Shown here: one piece after another, positions 37,451 to 48,140 of the stretch
Layout of the letters: every line of letters starts with the position of its first letter
Position numbering within the stretch: position 1 is the first letter of the stretch
Assembly: GCF_014672715.2 (NCBI RefSeq)
Contig: NZ_CP058566.2
Coordinates: 186,001 to 250,000 of the forward strand
Origin: Dehalogenimonas etheniformans
GTDB lineage: Bacteria > Chloroflexota > Dehalococcoidia > Dehalococcoidales > Dehalococcoidaceae
Length of the DNA stretch: 64,000 bases
Reading direction: 5' to 3'
Translations under genes and position numbers: made by a program
The notes under the pieces: generated by a model
The model's database searches: none
Seen by the model: the letters and a program-made list of their open reading frames with translations, nothing else
Told to the model about the DNA's origin: nothing

Positions 37451-38317
37451 TTACTTGATGTATTTGCCGATGATCAATTCAAGGTGTTGCATGCGATCTG
37501 CGGGTATAGCCTTGGGGTCAGTCACAATGGCGTTCTGCAAAGCGGTCGAGCAGGCGCACTTTCTCATATCGGGGAGTCGGCCGACAGCCAGCTTCACTAT
37601 CTTCTTGGAAAGTTCCATGTTAGCGCGGAGGGTTGAAATGATCATGTCCACGGTGACCGGCGTCTCTTCCTCGTGCCAGGAGTCATAATCCGTCGAGCAG
37701 GCAATGATGCCGTAACAGATCTCGGCTTCGCGCGCTAGCTTAGCCTCCGGCAGGGCGGTCATGCCAATGACGTCGGCGCCCCAGCTCTTGTGCAACCTGG
37801 ATTCCGCCCGGGTGGAAAAAGCCGGACCTTCCATCACAACGTAAGTGCCCCCGTCATGCACCGTTGCTCCCGCCTCTTTGGCGCAGTCATAAAGCAGTTT
37901 TCGCATTTCGGGACAGAAGGGCTCCGCAAAACCGATGTGGGCGACGACGCCGTCCCCGAAGAAAGTGTTGGCCCGCTGGCTGGTGCGATCGATCAACTGG
38001 TCGGGAATGAGCAGGTGGCCTGGGGCGACCGATTTTTTAAAGCTGCCGACGGAGTTGATCGCGATAATGTGCTCCACTCCGAGAGATTTCAGGGCCCAGA
38101 TGTTGGCGCGCACCGGGATCTCGGTCGGCATGATCCTGTGACCGCGGCCGTGCCGCGGCAGGAAGGCGACGCGGGCCCCTTCGAGGATTCCGGTAACGAT
38201 GGTATCGCTGGGTTTGCCGTAGGGAGTACCGACGTCCATCTCCTTGATATCGGTGAGCCCTTCGACGTTGTAAAGCCCGGTACCGCCGATGACAGCCACT
38301 TTAACGGTGTCGGCCAT
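37451..38317 (-). CDS. mtnP: S-methyl-5'-thioadenosine phosphorylase
   Basis: 288 residues, purine nucleoside phosphorylase family 2. It splits methylthioadenosine, a by-product of SAM-dependent polyamine and other chemistry, into adenine and methylthioribose 1-phosphate. AVIGGTGLYN is the phosphate loop, FLPRHGRGH and NSVGSFKKSVAPG line the active site, and MEGPAFSTRAESR and STDYDSW complete the MTAP pattern. Its product is the substrate of the next enzyme, MtnA, encoded just upstream. Confidence 0.95.
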   Translation of the reverse strand: MADTVKVAVIGGTGLYNVEGLTDIKEMDVGTPYGKPSDTIVTGILEGARVAFLPRHGRGHRIMPTEIPVRANIWALKSLGVEHIIAINSVGSFKKSVAPGHLLIPDQLIDRTSQRANTFFGDGVVAHIGFAEPFCPEMRKLLYDCAKEAGATVHDGGTYVVMEGPAFSTRAESRLHKSWGADVIGMTALPEAKLAREAEICYGIIACSTDYDSWHEEETPVTVDMIISTLRANMELSKKIVKLAVGRLPDMRKCACSTALQNAIVTDPKAIPADRMQHLELIIGKYIK

Positions 38318-38351
38318 GTCAACAATCCTTTCCTAATTGGGTCTTTGCGAG

Positions 38352-38370
38352 TCCCGACGAAATCGGGACC
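38352..38370. repeat. Small perfect hairpin between mtnA and mtnP
   Basis: GTCCCGA-CGAAA-TCGGGAC, a 7-bp stem in the 113-nt gap. Without a U-run it may be an mRNA processing or stability element. Confidence 0.35.
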
Positions 38371-38430
38371 GTAGCAATCGGCCACGAATTGTTCACCGAA
38401 AACAAAAAAATCCAAATTCGTTATTCAGTT

Positions 38431-39432
38431 TTAAGGCTTTGAGATTCCTTTTTCGGTGATGAACCCGGTAATGTACCTCGCCGGGGTCACGTCGAAAGCC
38501 GGGTTGAACACCTCGATGCCTTCGGGAGCGGTCCTCTTGCCGTAGAGATGGGTGACCTCGTCGGGCGAGCGTTCTTCGATGACGATCTCGTCGCCCTTGT
38601 CGATTCTTTCGTCGAACGTCGTAGAAGGCGCGGCGATGTAGAAAGGGACGCCGTTTTCGTGGGCCAGGACGGCGATGGAGTAGGTGCCGATCTTATTGGC
38701 CGTATCGCCGTTTTTGGCGATCCTGTCGGCGCCGACAACGACCATATCCACCCGCGCCTGTTTCATAAAGTGTCCCGCCATTGAATCCGTGATCAACCGG
38801 AAAGGGACATGCTCGCGTTTCAGTTCCCAGGCGGTGAGGCGGGCGCCCTGGCAGAGGGGCCGGGTTTCCGTCGCCAGCACTTCGATTTTCTTCCCCTGGT
38901 GGAAAGCTTCGATGATGACGCCGAGGGCGGTACCGCTGCCGGTGGTGGCCAGCGGTCCGGTATTACAATGGGTCAGGATGGTGTCGCCGTCTTTGATCAG
39001 AGTCGCCCCGTTTTGGGCGATGCGGAGGGTTGAGTCGATCTCGGCGTCATGGATTTTCTCAGCCTCTGCCACCAGGTATTCCCTGGCTGAAATGACATCT
39101 GAGGCCCTACCGACTGCGGTGTCCATCTGCTCAACAGCCATGAACAGGTTTCGGGCGGTAGGACGGGTCGCCGCGATCTCGTCAGATACGAGTTTATATT
39201 CCTTGCGGAAGTCCTCTAGGTCCTGTGTTTCGATCTGTTGGGCACCGAGGGCGATGCCGTAGGCAGCAGCTACGCCGATAGCCGGAGCGCCGCGCACCTT
39301 GAGGCTCCTGATCGCCTCCGCTACCTGGTGGACGTCGGCAAGTTCTAGGTAGATCTCGTGCTGGGGCAGCCGCGTCTGATCGATTATCATCAGGCGGTCG
39401 CCGAGCCATTCGACAGGTTTGATCGCGGTCAA
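38431..39432 (-). CDS. mtnA: S-methyl-5-thioribose-1-phosphate isomerase
   Basis: 333 residues from a TTG start with GAGGG upstream. It converts methylthioribose 1-phosphate to methylthioribulose 1-phosphate. KVRGAPAIGVAAAYG, HCNTGPLATTGSGTALGV (with the catalytic Cys) and VVGADRIAKNGDTANKIGTY (with the catalytic Asp) are the family motifs. The remaining Met-salvage enzymes need oxygen and are not seen; in anaerobes the product usually enters another route. Confidence 0.95.
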   Translation of the reverse strand: MTAIKPVEWLGDRLMIIDQTRLPQHEIYLELADVHQVAEAIRSLKVRGAPAIGVAAAYGIALGAQQIETQDLEDFRKEYKLVSDEIAATRPTARNLFMAVEQMDTAVGRASDVISAREYLVAEAEKIHDAEIDSTLRIAQNGATLIKDGDTILTHCNTGPLATTGSGTALGVIIEAFHQGKKIEVLATETRPLCQGARLTAWELKREHVPFRLITDSMAGHFMKQARVDMVVVGADRIAKNGDTANKIGTYSIAVLAHENGVPFYIAAPSTTFDERIDKGDEIVIEERSPDEVTHLYGKRTAPEGIEVFNPAFDVTPARYITGFITEKGISKP

Positions 39433-39555
39433 TATCAGCCCTCGGGATGAATAATGCTCAATTATAGCAGACCAGAATGCCGATTTGTGGAGATTTTTAG
39501 CGGATCAAAAAGACGGGAACAGCCGGTCCGGAGCCCGTCCTTTCGAGCATGCGGG

Positions 39556-40311
39556 CTATATCTCGCCGATGTAGCTCTGGGTGGTGGTTGAAAGGAGCAC
39601 CGTACCGTCAACGGCATATTTGGCGAAAATATCTTTGAGGCTCTGGATAAAAGTGGCGTAGTTTTTATCACCCCTGGTTGGAGCGTACGAAGTTGAGAGG
39701 GAATAACCGAGCAGTGTTTCCAGGTCGATCAGACGGTCGTTGGGGAAAACACGATACTCGTATTGCCCGTTCTTGAAGAACATCCGGTAGGCCAGCGTTT
39801 CCGTCGAGCCGCCGCCGGAGCCGATATAGTCAAGGCAGAATTGCTTGACGATCTTCTCGTACTCTTTTCCGAAAGGAGTGTTGATGTCCCTGACGTTCCA
39901 CACCAGCGCCACCTTGCTACCCGGTTTCAGTATGCGGTTGAACTCCCGCCGGGCCTCTTCCAGCTTGAACCAGTGGAATGACTGTGCCGCGGTGATGAAA
40001 TCTAAACTAGCATCGGGGAGGGTGGTGGCCTCGGCGGTGCCGTTGACCACGGCGATATTTCGCGCGTCCTTGCAGTATTCCTGCGCGGCCAGGCGCATTT
40101 GATGGTTGGGTTCCACGGCGTATACCCGGCTGACTCTCCGGGCAAGCAGTCTGGATAGGATTCCGGTGCCCGCGCCGATGTCAGCAACGATCGAACGGGC
40201 ATTGAAGCCGGCCTCGTTTACCAGGTAATCCAGGTAGGTTTCAGGGTACGAGGGGCGATATTTGACATAATATGCGACCCGGTTGGTAAAACGTTCGGCG
40301 TTGTTCAACAC
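39556..40311 (-). CDS. SAM-dependent class I methyltransferase
   Basis: About 251 residues if the GTG at 40311 is used; the open frame extends to a TTG at 40353, and no start has a good ribosome binding site. Motif I is IVADIGAGTGILSRLL, the acidic strand-2 end is VYAVEPNHQMR, and the fourth strand contains SLDFITAAQSFHW. This pattern matches the UbiE/Coq5-like methyltransferase group of unknown substrate. It stands alone between mtnA and the sensor kinase. Confidence 0.85.
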   Translation of the reverse strand: MLNNAERFTNRVAYYVKYRPSYPETYLDYLVNEAGFNARSIVADIGAGTGILSRLLARRVSRVYAVEPNHQMRLAAQEYCKDARNIAVVNGTAEATTLPDASLDFITAAQSFHWFKLEEARREFNRILKPGSKVALVWNVRDINTPFGKEYEKIVKQFCLDYIGSGGGSTETLAYRMFFKNGQYEYRVFPNDRLIDLETLLGYSLSTSYAPTRGDKNYATFIQSLKDIFAKYAVDGTVLLSTTTQSYIGEI

Positions 40312-40475
40312 TCTAACCGATCCGTCGTTGTGAGGAACGAAGAGACGTAGCAATCTGCGGTTGGTGCATTAGGGTACACAAGACAAACATTTCCCATTTT
40401 TACGAAAAATACTTGCACCCCGTTCCGAGGAAAACTTCGGGGGGAATACCCCGCCACTAGGAACGACGCGCTATT

Positions 40476-43400
40476 TTACGGTGTTTGTAAGGGCAATGTG
40501 AAATAGAATGTAGACCCTTTGCCCAATTTGGAGTCAACCCAGATTTTGCCGCCGTGAGCCTCCGTAAGGATACGGCACACCCGAAGTCCCAGGCCGGTAC
40601 CCTGGATGGCTCCTTTGACCTCGAAACCGAGCCTCTCGAAAGGCTGGAACAACCGGTTCAGGTTCTCCTCTGAGATGCCGATGCCTTGATCGGATATGCC
40701 AATGCGGAGGAAATTGCCCTGGATATCGGCAAAGACCCTGACCTCCCCTCCGGCAGGGGAGTATTTAATGGCGTTTTCCACCAGGTTGTAGAAAATGCGC
40801 TCAAGCCGGAGCGGGTCCGCCTGGATTTTGGGCAGACTCTTGGGAAAATCGCACTTCAGGACATGTAGATCGGACTTTCTTTTCATGGACTCGGCAACTT
40901 TGCAGGCGATGTCACCAGCGTCCAGCAGCTTTTTCCGGAGTTCAAGGCGGCGGCTTTGGTGGCGTGAAAGCTCCAACAGGTTGTCCACGATGCTGGCTAG
41001 TATATCGGCGTGGTTGACGGCGTCCAGGAACAGATCGGTCTTAACTTTTTCGGGTATGCCCGGCATGGCGGCAGTAGACAATGCGCCGATAACCACGGTG
41101 ATCGGAGTTTTGAGTTCGTGAGAGATCATGCCAACGAACTCATCCTTCATCCGTTCCGCGTTCTTGCGCTCCGTGATGTCCATAATTGAAGCGATATTAT
41201 AGGCGCTATCGCCGATGGTTACCTTTTCCACCGCCGCCAGCACCGTAATCAGCCGGCCATCTTTTCTTCGCACGGTATGTTCATTCAGGGCCTTGCCGGA
41301 TTCGTCTAGGGCCTTGATCACTGATATGCGCTCGACAGGATTGGTGAACATGTTCAGTTCGAGCGAAGTGTGGCCGATTAATTCATCGCGTGAATACCCG
41401 GTAATTCGCAAGAAAGCTTCGTTTACCTGCGTCCATTGCCCCTCGGGTAAACGGGCTATGGTCATGCCGGCCGGGCTGGCGTAAAAAGATTTAAAGAAAC
41501 GCTCCTCACTTTTCAAGAGAGCTTCCTCAGCGCGTTTGCGTTGAATTGCTACCGACACCTGGTCGGCCACCATGCGCATCATCTCAAGTTCGGTATCGGT
41601 GAATTTCGGCCGGGTCCGGGTGCCAAAGGACAGGGTACCCACGGTTTCATCACCCTGCTGGAGAGGATGGCAGGCATAAACCTGGACACCGAATGAACGG
41701 ACTAAATCCGCGCGGATGTCGGTATTGTGTTGGATATCCTCCGAAATAATTCTACAGCCGTCTCTGGCGACGCAACCGCAAATGGCAGACCCGATTTCCA
41801 GCCAGGTGATATCTTTTGCCACACCTTCCGGAATGCCGGAATAGGCGTTGAGCCGGAGCCTGCCGGATTCAGCATCAACGATGAAATTGAAGAAGACATC
41901 ACAATCCAGGTGCTTCATCACCCGTTCGGCCACCGGTTGGATGATCGTTACCGGGTCGTCGGTTTTAAGCAGCATGGCGTTGGCATCCGCCAGTATTTGG
42001 GCGCGTTCCCGGCTCTTTAAAAGGGAGTCCTCGCTCTGCTTACGGTCGGTAATGTCAGTGATCATGCTCATGGTGCCGGCGAATTTTCCGCCTGAATCAA
42101 ATATGGGACTAGCATTGATGGTCACCCATAATATCGATCCGTTTTTATGTAACAGTTGGTATTCGTAAGACTCGTCGGCTCCATGCTTCCTACGCTCAAT
42201 TCTTGCATCGGACTTTGACCGTTCTTTTTCGGGGACCAGTTCTTGCCATTTTTTAGCCATCATCTCGGCGATGGTATAGCCTAACATATCGGCCATCTTG
42301 TGATTGACATAGGTCGTCCTTCGTTGGTGGTCCACCATCCAGATACCTTCATTTGAGGTTTCGACGATGCCGCGATATTTTTCTTCGCTTTCCCGGAGTG
42401 CATTCTCGATAAGCTTGCGCTCGGTGGTGTCGCGTAAAATTCCCTGCAGTCTGCCGTCGGGCAACTGGCGGCCCACCAGTTCGCCTATGAAAGTCGTCCC
42501 GTCTTTGCGTCGGAATTTCCACTCGTTTCTAAGTATGGCGCCGTTGGCAAGTGAAGAAATTTGGTAGGGGAGACGCGGCAATTCCTCAGGTGCCAGAAGA
42601 TCGATGAGCGTCAAACTGCAAAGTTCCTCCGGGGTGTAGCCGAACATCGCGGCTCCGGCGGCATTTACGTCGACATAGTGCCCATGTGTGTCGGCGACGA
42701 AGATGCCGTCTATCATCTGTTCGACCAGGTTGCGATAACGTGTTTCGCTTTGTTGCAATGCTTCTTCGGCTTTCTTGCTCTCGGTAATATCGCGTACAAT
42801 AGCTACCGACCCAATAATGTTGCCGTGAACATCTTTCACAGGAGCTGCGTTTACCTGGCGGTATCGAAGGTCTCCCGAGGCTGGAGTACGTATAATCTCT
42901 TCCTGCCCTCTGACTGTTTCGCCTTTTAGGGCGCGCAGGGGCGGAGCCTCGTCCACAGGGCGGGGACTACCGTCAGGCCGATACACTTCCAGGCTTTTGG
43001 CTAGAGACTCTACATCTATCTGGTTTTTTCCAGAAATGGGGCCGAACTCGCGGACAGCCGATGGATTCGCCAGTGTGAAATTCTTGTTCATATCGGCAAA
43101 CCAAACCTCGTCTGGAATGCTGTTTACCACAGATGCCAGCCTATCTTTTTCCCGCTGGATGGATTTCATTAACTCGCTCACTTGTGCTTCTGTTTTCTTG
43201 CGATCGGTGATGATTTGGGTCGCCACGGCGATGCCATCCGGTATGGCCGTAACCGTAGCGTGGAACCATTGGTCAACCCCGTCGGCGTTGTAGCGGTCTT
43301 CAAATTGCTCGGGCTTACCGGTCTCAGCAACCCTTTCATAAATTTTGAAAAAATTGGTTTGCGGGAAAGTTGGAAAGATTTCGGTCATGCATCGGCCTAT

Positions 43401-45752
43401 GAGTTCCTCGGGCTTTCGCCCGGTGAGTTTTGCCGATTGAGCATTTTGATAAACGTAAACGAAATCGACAATTTCACCATGTTCGTCCTTGAAGGGTTTG
43501 AGAATGGTGAAGCGATCCAGTGAGTTATCCTGTACCGCCCGGAAACGCTCCTCGCTTTCTTTAAGGGCAATTTCGGCTTTTTTTCGTTTTGTGATATCGG
43601 TGTGCATTCCAAGAAATCCGGTGAGATTGCCGGTATCAGCTTTAAGTGATGCGATGCTGGTAAGGGTCCAAAGCTCCGCTCCGTCTTTCTTGCGGAGCCT
43701 GAGTTCAGATACGAAATTGTTCGGCTGCTTTGTGTTATCTCGGGCATTTTCAGCAGCTTTTTTATCATCGTCAAACATGAAATCGGTAACGCGTTTGCCG
43801 ATTAGTTCTTCCTTGTCATATCCCAATAGTTCCGCCATGCGGTTGTTTACGTATGTGATTGTTCCGTCGGGGGCGTGTGTTGCTATGCCCTCCTGGGCGG
43901 TTTCGATGAGACTGCGGTAACGTTCTTCGCTGCTTCTCAGCGCCTCCTCGGCGTTATTGCGTTCGGTGGCGTCTATACCGACGGATAGAAATCCTTTCAA
44001 TTTGCAGTCCAAGCCGTAAATACCCGAGTTTGTCCATTCCAACCATACCCGGCGTCCATCTTTGCAAATGTTTTCGTTGGCATTTATGTGGAAAGCATCG
44101 GGATTTGTGGCGATTTGGCCGACCATCCTGGCCAGGTCGCGGCCCGTTGTTTCCATTGCCGGAACGATTGTCCCCACAGCCGGCTTGCCTAGCAATTCCT
44201 CCTTGGAGTAGCCGAAGAATTCCAGTGCCCTCGCGTTGGCGAAGGTAATATTACCGGTCAGGTCGAGGCGGAGGATGATGGAGGTGGTATTCTCGACAAC
44301 GCTGCGATAGCTGTCCTCGCTTTCCCTGAGTGCCGCCTCGGCTCGTCCCTTCGATTCCTTGGCGATAATCGTTTCCAGAGCATATGATACGTCGGCTGAC
44401 AACGATTCGAAGAGGGCGGTAGCCTCTGGGTCGAATGCGTCGGATTCCGAACCGTAAACCGTTAGTACTGCTATCGCATTACTATTCACCCGCAACGGGA
44501 ACGCAGCTGAGGAGCCCAAGCCGTATTCTTGGGCTTTAGAACGCCACAACGACATTGTTGGGTTGGACTCGAAATTGACATTGACCACCGACTGGTTATC
44601 CCGGATGGCCGTTCCTGTGGGGCCTTTACTAAGTGCGCCGTGAACCTCAATTCGTATGTCGTGTAGGTAGTTTGTTGCCGACCCCGAGGAAGATTTCGGG
44701 ATAACCTTTTCATCTGCGACTTCACCGATCCACGCAAGCGGGTAATGGCCGTCCTCGGTTATGATGCGGCAGACTTCATCGAACAAATCTTGCTTGTCGG
44801 AGGTCCGCACGATCGTTTCATTGACCTTGCTCAAGACGGAGTGAATCTCGGTCAGCCGTCTGATCCTGATCTCTGCTTGTTTGCGTTCCGTAATGTCGCG
44901 CGCGTAGAGGTTGACATAGCCTTCCTCCGACACCGGGGCGAGAACGAAGTCATAGAAGTGGCCGCCGAACTCAAGTTCAATTTGCTTATGCTTTCCAGCT
45001 GCCAGAGTTTCCGCAATAATTGCCCTGATTTCACCAGATAGGGGATCTCCCCTCGATACTCCCCAACAACTCAAGATATATGAACTCGCTGAATTGGCGT
45101 ACTCGAGCACCCCCTCCGCGGTGACCCGCAATACAGGATTGGGATTCTCCATCGGGAAACGGGATAGGGCCAATATTTCCGATTCAGCTTCGCGATGTTC
45201 CTGAATTTCCTTTTTCAATTTATCGTTGATTTCGTCTGCCTGCCGCCGCGCGTCGATGGCGTCTTCCATCAGGTTGATTGCCGCCCGCCGGGCGTCTCGT
45301 AGAGCGACAACGGCAGAATCCTGTTCTGCTAATTTGCGCCGCTGGAGTTCCCAGCGGGTGACGTCCTCGATTCGGTGCATAATGGCTGTAACTTCCCCCT
45401 CGGCACCGAAAATCGGGGAATTGGTGGTATCCCACCAGCGGGTTTCAAACTGCCCCTTTGCGTCTGGTATTTCATGCTCGGTAATTCCAATTGAATCCGG
45501 AGCACGGAGACCGATCACTCTTTCAAAAGATGAGCGCACTTTGTCGCCGGCTTTACTCGCCGGGTCGGCGATGTTACCGGGGAAAACTTCAAGAAATCCT
45601 TTGCCGACGATGTCATCACGTTTGGTCTGCGTTGCCGAGAGGTATTTATCGGTGACCGCCAGGATGGTGAATTTTGGTGGATCAGCAGCCAGAACCAGGA
45701 AACGGCCGGGTGCAACATCGAACAGTTTTAGGAGGTCGAAGCCGGAGCTCAT
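40476..45752 (-). CDS. Giant soluble multi-PAS/GAF sensor histidine kinase
   Basis: 1758 residues and no membrane segment. I count about nine PAS-type domains and two GAF domains (about residues 300-460 and in the last third), linked by short coiled segments, for example near 140-190. The C-terminus is a complete kinase: H-box MISHELKTP (His near 1545), N-box NLVENAIKYSP, G1 DQGIGI and G2 GTGLGL. PAS and GAF domains bind small ligands or redox cofactors, so it can integrate several signals; ligands cannot be told. No response regulator is adjacent. The ATG overlaps the stop of the membrane PAS gene upstream (TAATG), which implies paired production. Multi-PAS kinases often regulate rdhA operons in this bacterial class. 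Confidence 0.93.
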   Translation of the reverse strand: MSSGFDLLKLFDVAPGRFLVLAADPPKFTILAVTDKYLSATQTKRDDIVGKGFLEVFPGNIADPASKAGDKVRSSFERVIGLRAPDSIGITEHEIPDAKGQFETRWWDTTNSPIFGAEGEVTAIMHRIEDVTRWELQRRKLAEQDSAVVALRDARRAAINLMEDAIDARRQADEINDKLKKEIQEHREAESEILALSRFPMENPNPVLRVTAEGVLEYANSASSYILSCWGVSRGDPLSGEIRAIIAETLAAGKHKQIELEFGGHFYDFVLAPVSEEGYVNLYARDITERKQAEIRIRRLTEIHSVLSKVNETIVRTSDKQDLFDEVCRIITEDGHYPLAWIGEVADEKVIPKSSSGSATNYLHDIRIEVHGALSKGPTGTAIRDNQSVVNVNFESNPTMSLWRSKAQEYGLGSSAAFPLRVNSNAIAVLTVYGSESDAFDPEATALFESLSADVSYALETIIAKESKGRAEAALRESEDSYRSVVENTTSIILRLDLTGNITFANARALEFFGYSKEELLGKPAVGTIVPAMETTGRDLARMVGQIATNPDAFHINANENICKDGRRVWLEWTNSGIYGLDCKLKGFLSVGIDATERNNAEEALRSSEERYRSLIETAQEGIATHAPDGTITYVNNRMAELLGYDKEELIGKRVTDFMFDDDKKAAENARDNTKQPNNFVSELRLRKKDGAELWTLTSIASLKADTGNLTGFLGMHTDITKRKKAEIALKESEERFRAVQDNSLDRFTILKPFKDEHGEIVDFVYVYQNAQSAKLTGRKPEELIGRCMTEIFPTFPQTNFFKIYERVAETGKPEQFEDRYNADGVDQWFHATVTAIPDGIAVATQIITDRKKTEAQVSELMKSIQREKDRLASVVNSIPDEVWFADMNKNFTLANPSAVREFGPISGKNQIDVESLAKSLEVYRPDGSPRPVDEAPPLRALKGETVRGQEEIIRTPASGDLRYRQVNAAPVKDVHGNIIGSVAIVRDITESKKAEEALQQSETRYRNLVEQMIDGIFVADTHGHYVDVNAAGAAMFGYTPEELCSLTLIDLLAPEELPRLPYQISSLANGAILRNEWKFRRKDGTTFIGELVGRQLPDGRLQGILRDTTERKLIENALRESEEKYRGIVETSNEGIWMVDHQRRTTYVNHKMADMLGYTIAEMMAKKWQELVPEKERSKSDARIERRKHGADESYEYQLLHKNGSILWVTINASPIFDSGGKFAGTMSMITDITDRKQSEDSLLKSRERAQILADANAMLLKTDDPVTIIQPVAERVMKHLDCDVFFNFIVDAESGRLRLNAYSGIPEGVAKDITWLEIGSAICGCVARDGCRIISEDIQHNTDIRADLVRSFGVQVYACHPLQQGDETVGTLSFGTRTRPKFTDTELEMMRMVADQVSVAIQRKRAEEALLKSEERFFKSFYASPAGMTIARLPEGQWTQVNEAFLRITGYSRDELIGHTSLELNMFTNPVERISVIKALDESGKALNEHTVRRKDGRLITVLAAVEKVTIGDSAYNIASIMDITERKNAERMKDEFVGMISHELKTPITVVIGALSTAAMPGIPEKVKTDLFLDAVNHADILASIVDNLLELSRHQSRRLELRKKLLDAGDIACKVAESMKRKSDLHVLKCDFPKSLPKIQADPLRLERIFYNLVENAIKYSPAGGEVRVFADIQGNFLRIGISDQGIGISEENLNRLFQPFERLGFEVKGAIQGTGLGLRVCRILTEAHGGKIWVDSKLGKGSTFYFTLPLQTP

Positions 45753-47885
45753 TATTTGTCCTCCTCGGGGTTGAGCATATAACGGGGCGGTTGGCCGGTG
45801 GCGACATAATACCGGTTGATCTCTTTCTTCAGCTCGATCATGCGGAGTTCACGCCCGACTGCGGCGCGGTTGATGCGCTCCAGTTCAGCGTAGCTTTCAC
45901 GGAGTGAATCCTCAGCTTGTTTAAACTCGGTGATGTCCTCTCCGATGACGGTGATGCCTTCGACTGACGGGAAAGCGGTCATGCGGTACCAAGCCTGGGT
46001 ATACTTCCCCTGAATATCGAAGCGCCTGATCTCCTGTTTCTCCATGGTCGCGCGGAAATTGTCCTCGAAGATGGTGCCGATGTGCTTTGGAAACATCGTC
46101 CAGATGTTATTGCCGACAAAATCCGATGGTTCTTTTCCGATCTTGTCTGTGAACTGCTTATTGGCGTAGGTAAAATTCCAGTCACGGTCAAGGACGTAAA
46201 AATCATCGGTGATGCTGTCGAGAATCTCGGCGTTTTTCTGATTACTGGCAGCCAGGGCTTGTTCCACTCTTTTCAATTTGGTTATATCGGTTTGGGTCCC
46301 GATCATGCCGACAAATTTTCCGTCTACGGTGATGGGAGTGAAATCCCGAATGGCTGTTTGGCCGTTGCTCAGTTCGAATTGCTCACCGGTCACGGATTGT
46401 TTGTTAGCCAGGATCTCGATAATCCGCGCTTCGGCCTGGTCTGGATTTTTGAACGCAGGCCTAGCCATAGCCAAAAGTTCTGCCGTTGTTATCCCCTTAA
46501 GTGCGTCAGGTGACATCGTGAGTCCGTAAGCGTCGCAAAACGCCTGGTTAACAAATTCCACCTTGCCGTCCATCGTCATCAGGAGAACGCCGGCGTACAT
46601 GCTGCCTAACATCGTATAGAAGCGCTCCAGGGTTGATTGGAGCAAAGCCTCAGCTTGTTTGCGTTCGGAGATGTCGTGCCCGATAACCAGGGCGGTGCAG
46701 GGTTTTTCCTTGGAAAAGGCTACATTTAGAACAATATCAATTAATTTGCCGTCTTTCTTATTAAATCGATATGACACTTCTGTTTCGAGTTGTTGGCCGG
46801 CAACGCGGCGCTTGATCCTCTCCGCGAACTTTTTTTGGCTTTCCTCGTCTAACAGGCTCATGGGATTCATGCTGAAAAGCTCTTCACGTGAGTATCCTGT
46901 TAGTGCGCACATGGCTTCATTGACGCTGATAAATTTCGGACCATTAAGATCAATTTCGTAAATCCCCGTCGGTGCATATTTGACCAGCGCGAGGGCTTTG
47001 GCCTCGGATTCTCTCAGGGCTTGTTCAACCTTCTTGCGCTCGTTAATTTCCTGTTCGAGTTTCAATGCGTTCTCTTGGAGATCCTGGTTGGTGGCGCGGA
47101 GTTCTTCTTCTGCCTCGGTTCGTCTGGTGATTTCTCTCTCGAGGTCCGATTTAGATGCAGTGATCGTTTTGAGGTTGGCCGCCATTTTATTGAATGAGCG
47201 GGCTAGGTCACTAATTTCATCGTCGTACTTAGTCGGGATGCTGTAACCGAGGTTACCGCTGCCTACGAATCTGACCCCAGCCTGGAGGTCAGCCATCGAG
47301 CTCAGGGTGCGCCGATAAACCAGAAAATAATTGGCGATAAAATATCCTATCGCAAGGATCAAAATGGTGACCGTTAGAAAGATTTCTCTCTGCTGAACTG
47401 AATCCCCATTCCGTTCGAGCAAAGCCGCAAGAGTTGAGGAGTTAGAGGTCATGTCCTGGATTGGTCCCTGGAGTTGCTGCCACGAATTTGCGATTAGGAT
47501 CAGATAAGCCGGATCGGATGCGACTGAGGTTTCTATGATTCCGGCGATATCCTCAAATGTGACGTAAATAGAATCAGCCGCCGCTCGTGTATTTGCAACA
47601 AGTGCCAGTGCATTGGGGGTCCGTAACGGCCATGGCATTGATGTCATCTGAGATATCGGTGTATTTTGATTCCCAGTCGTTGCGCTGCTGCTTAGTGGGA
47701 TTAAATAGGTAGTTACTTGTCAACGTACTCAGACTGGCAACGCTGGTTTCGATACGGGATGCGATTTCGTTCTGTCGCTCAAACCGGTTTTGCTCCGAAT
47801 CAGCGACAAAGAAAGAGCCGGCGACGATCAACAATACAATGCTGAATAACACTAGACTGAGTAAGAACTGGGTCCTGATTTTCAT
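45752..47885 (-). pseudogene. Membrane PAS sensor (HAMP plus three PAS), frameshifted at a C5 run
   Basis: Two frames make up one protein. The first (47885-47574) has a membrane helix FLLSLVLFSIVLLIVAG and the start of a sensor region, then leaves frame at the CCCCC run (plus-strand G 47615-47619). The second (to 45752) holds the rest of the sensor, a second helix EIFLTVTILILAIGYFIANY, a HAMP linker, a coiled coil and three PAS domains, but no kinase domain. Removing one C joins them into an unbroken 710-residue frame (2133 nt). It may be a true mutation, a phase-variable tract or a sequencing error. It is overlapped by and coupled to the giant kinase gene, so a sensor-kinase pair is likely when the frame is intact. 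Confidence 0.85.
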
Positions 47886-48140
47886 ATGAGTGGTGTCTTA
47901 GGACTGAATGGAGGTAAATAGACATTTGCCGGGGTGGGGTTTTCAGGTGACATTATCTTGCCTGTGACATTGGATAGGTTGATCACGCGTCTTAACCTCA
48001 GACGTTTATTCCAGGGCTAAAGCAGACGCCCAATGTGATATCTTATGATAACATATCTTTTCTTGAACATAATAAAAGATCATTCGGAAATAGAAGTTAT
48101 GGGTATCCTAACGCGTGGATTATGGGTTTGGGTTGTCGTA

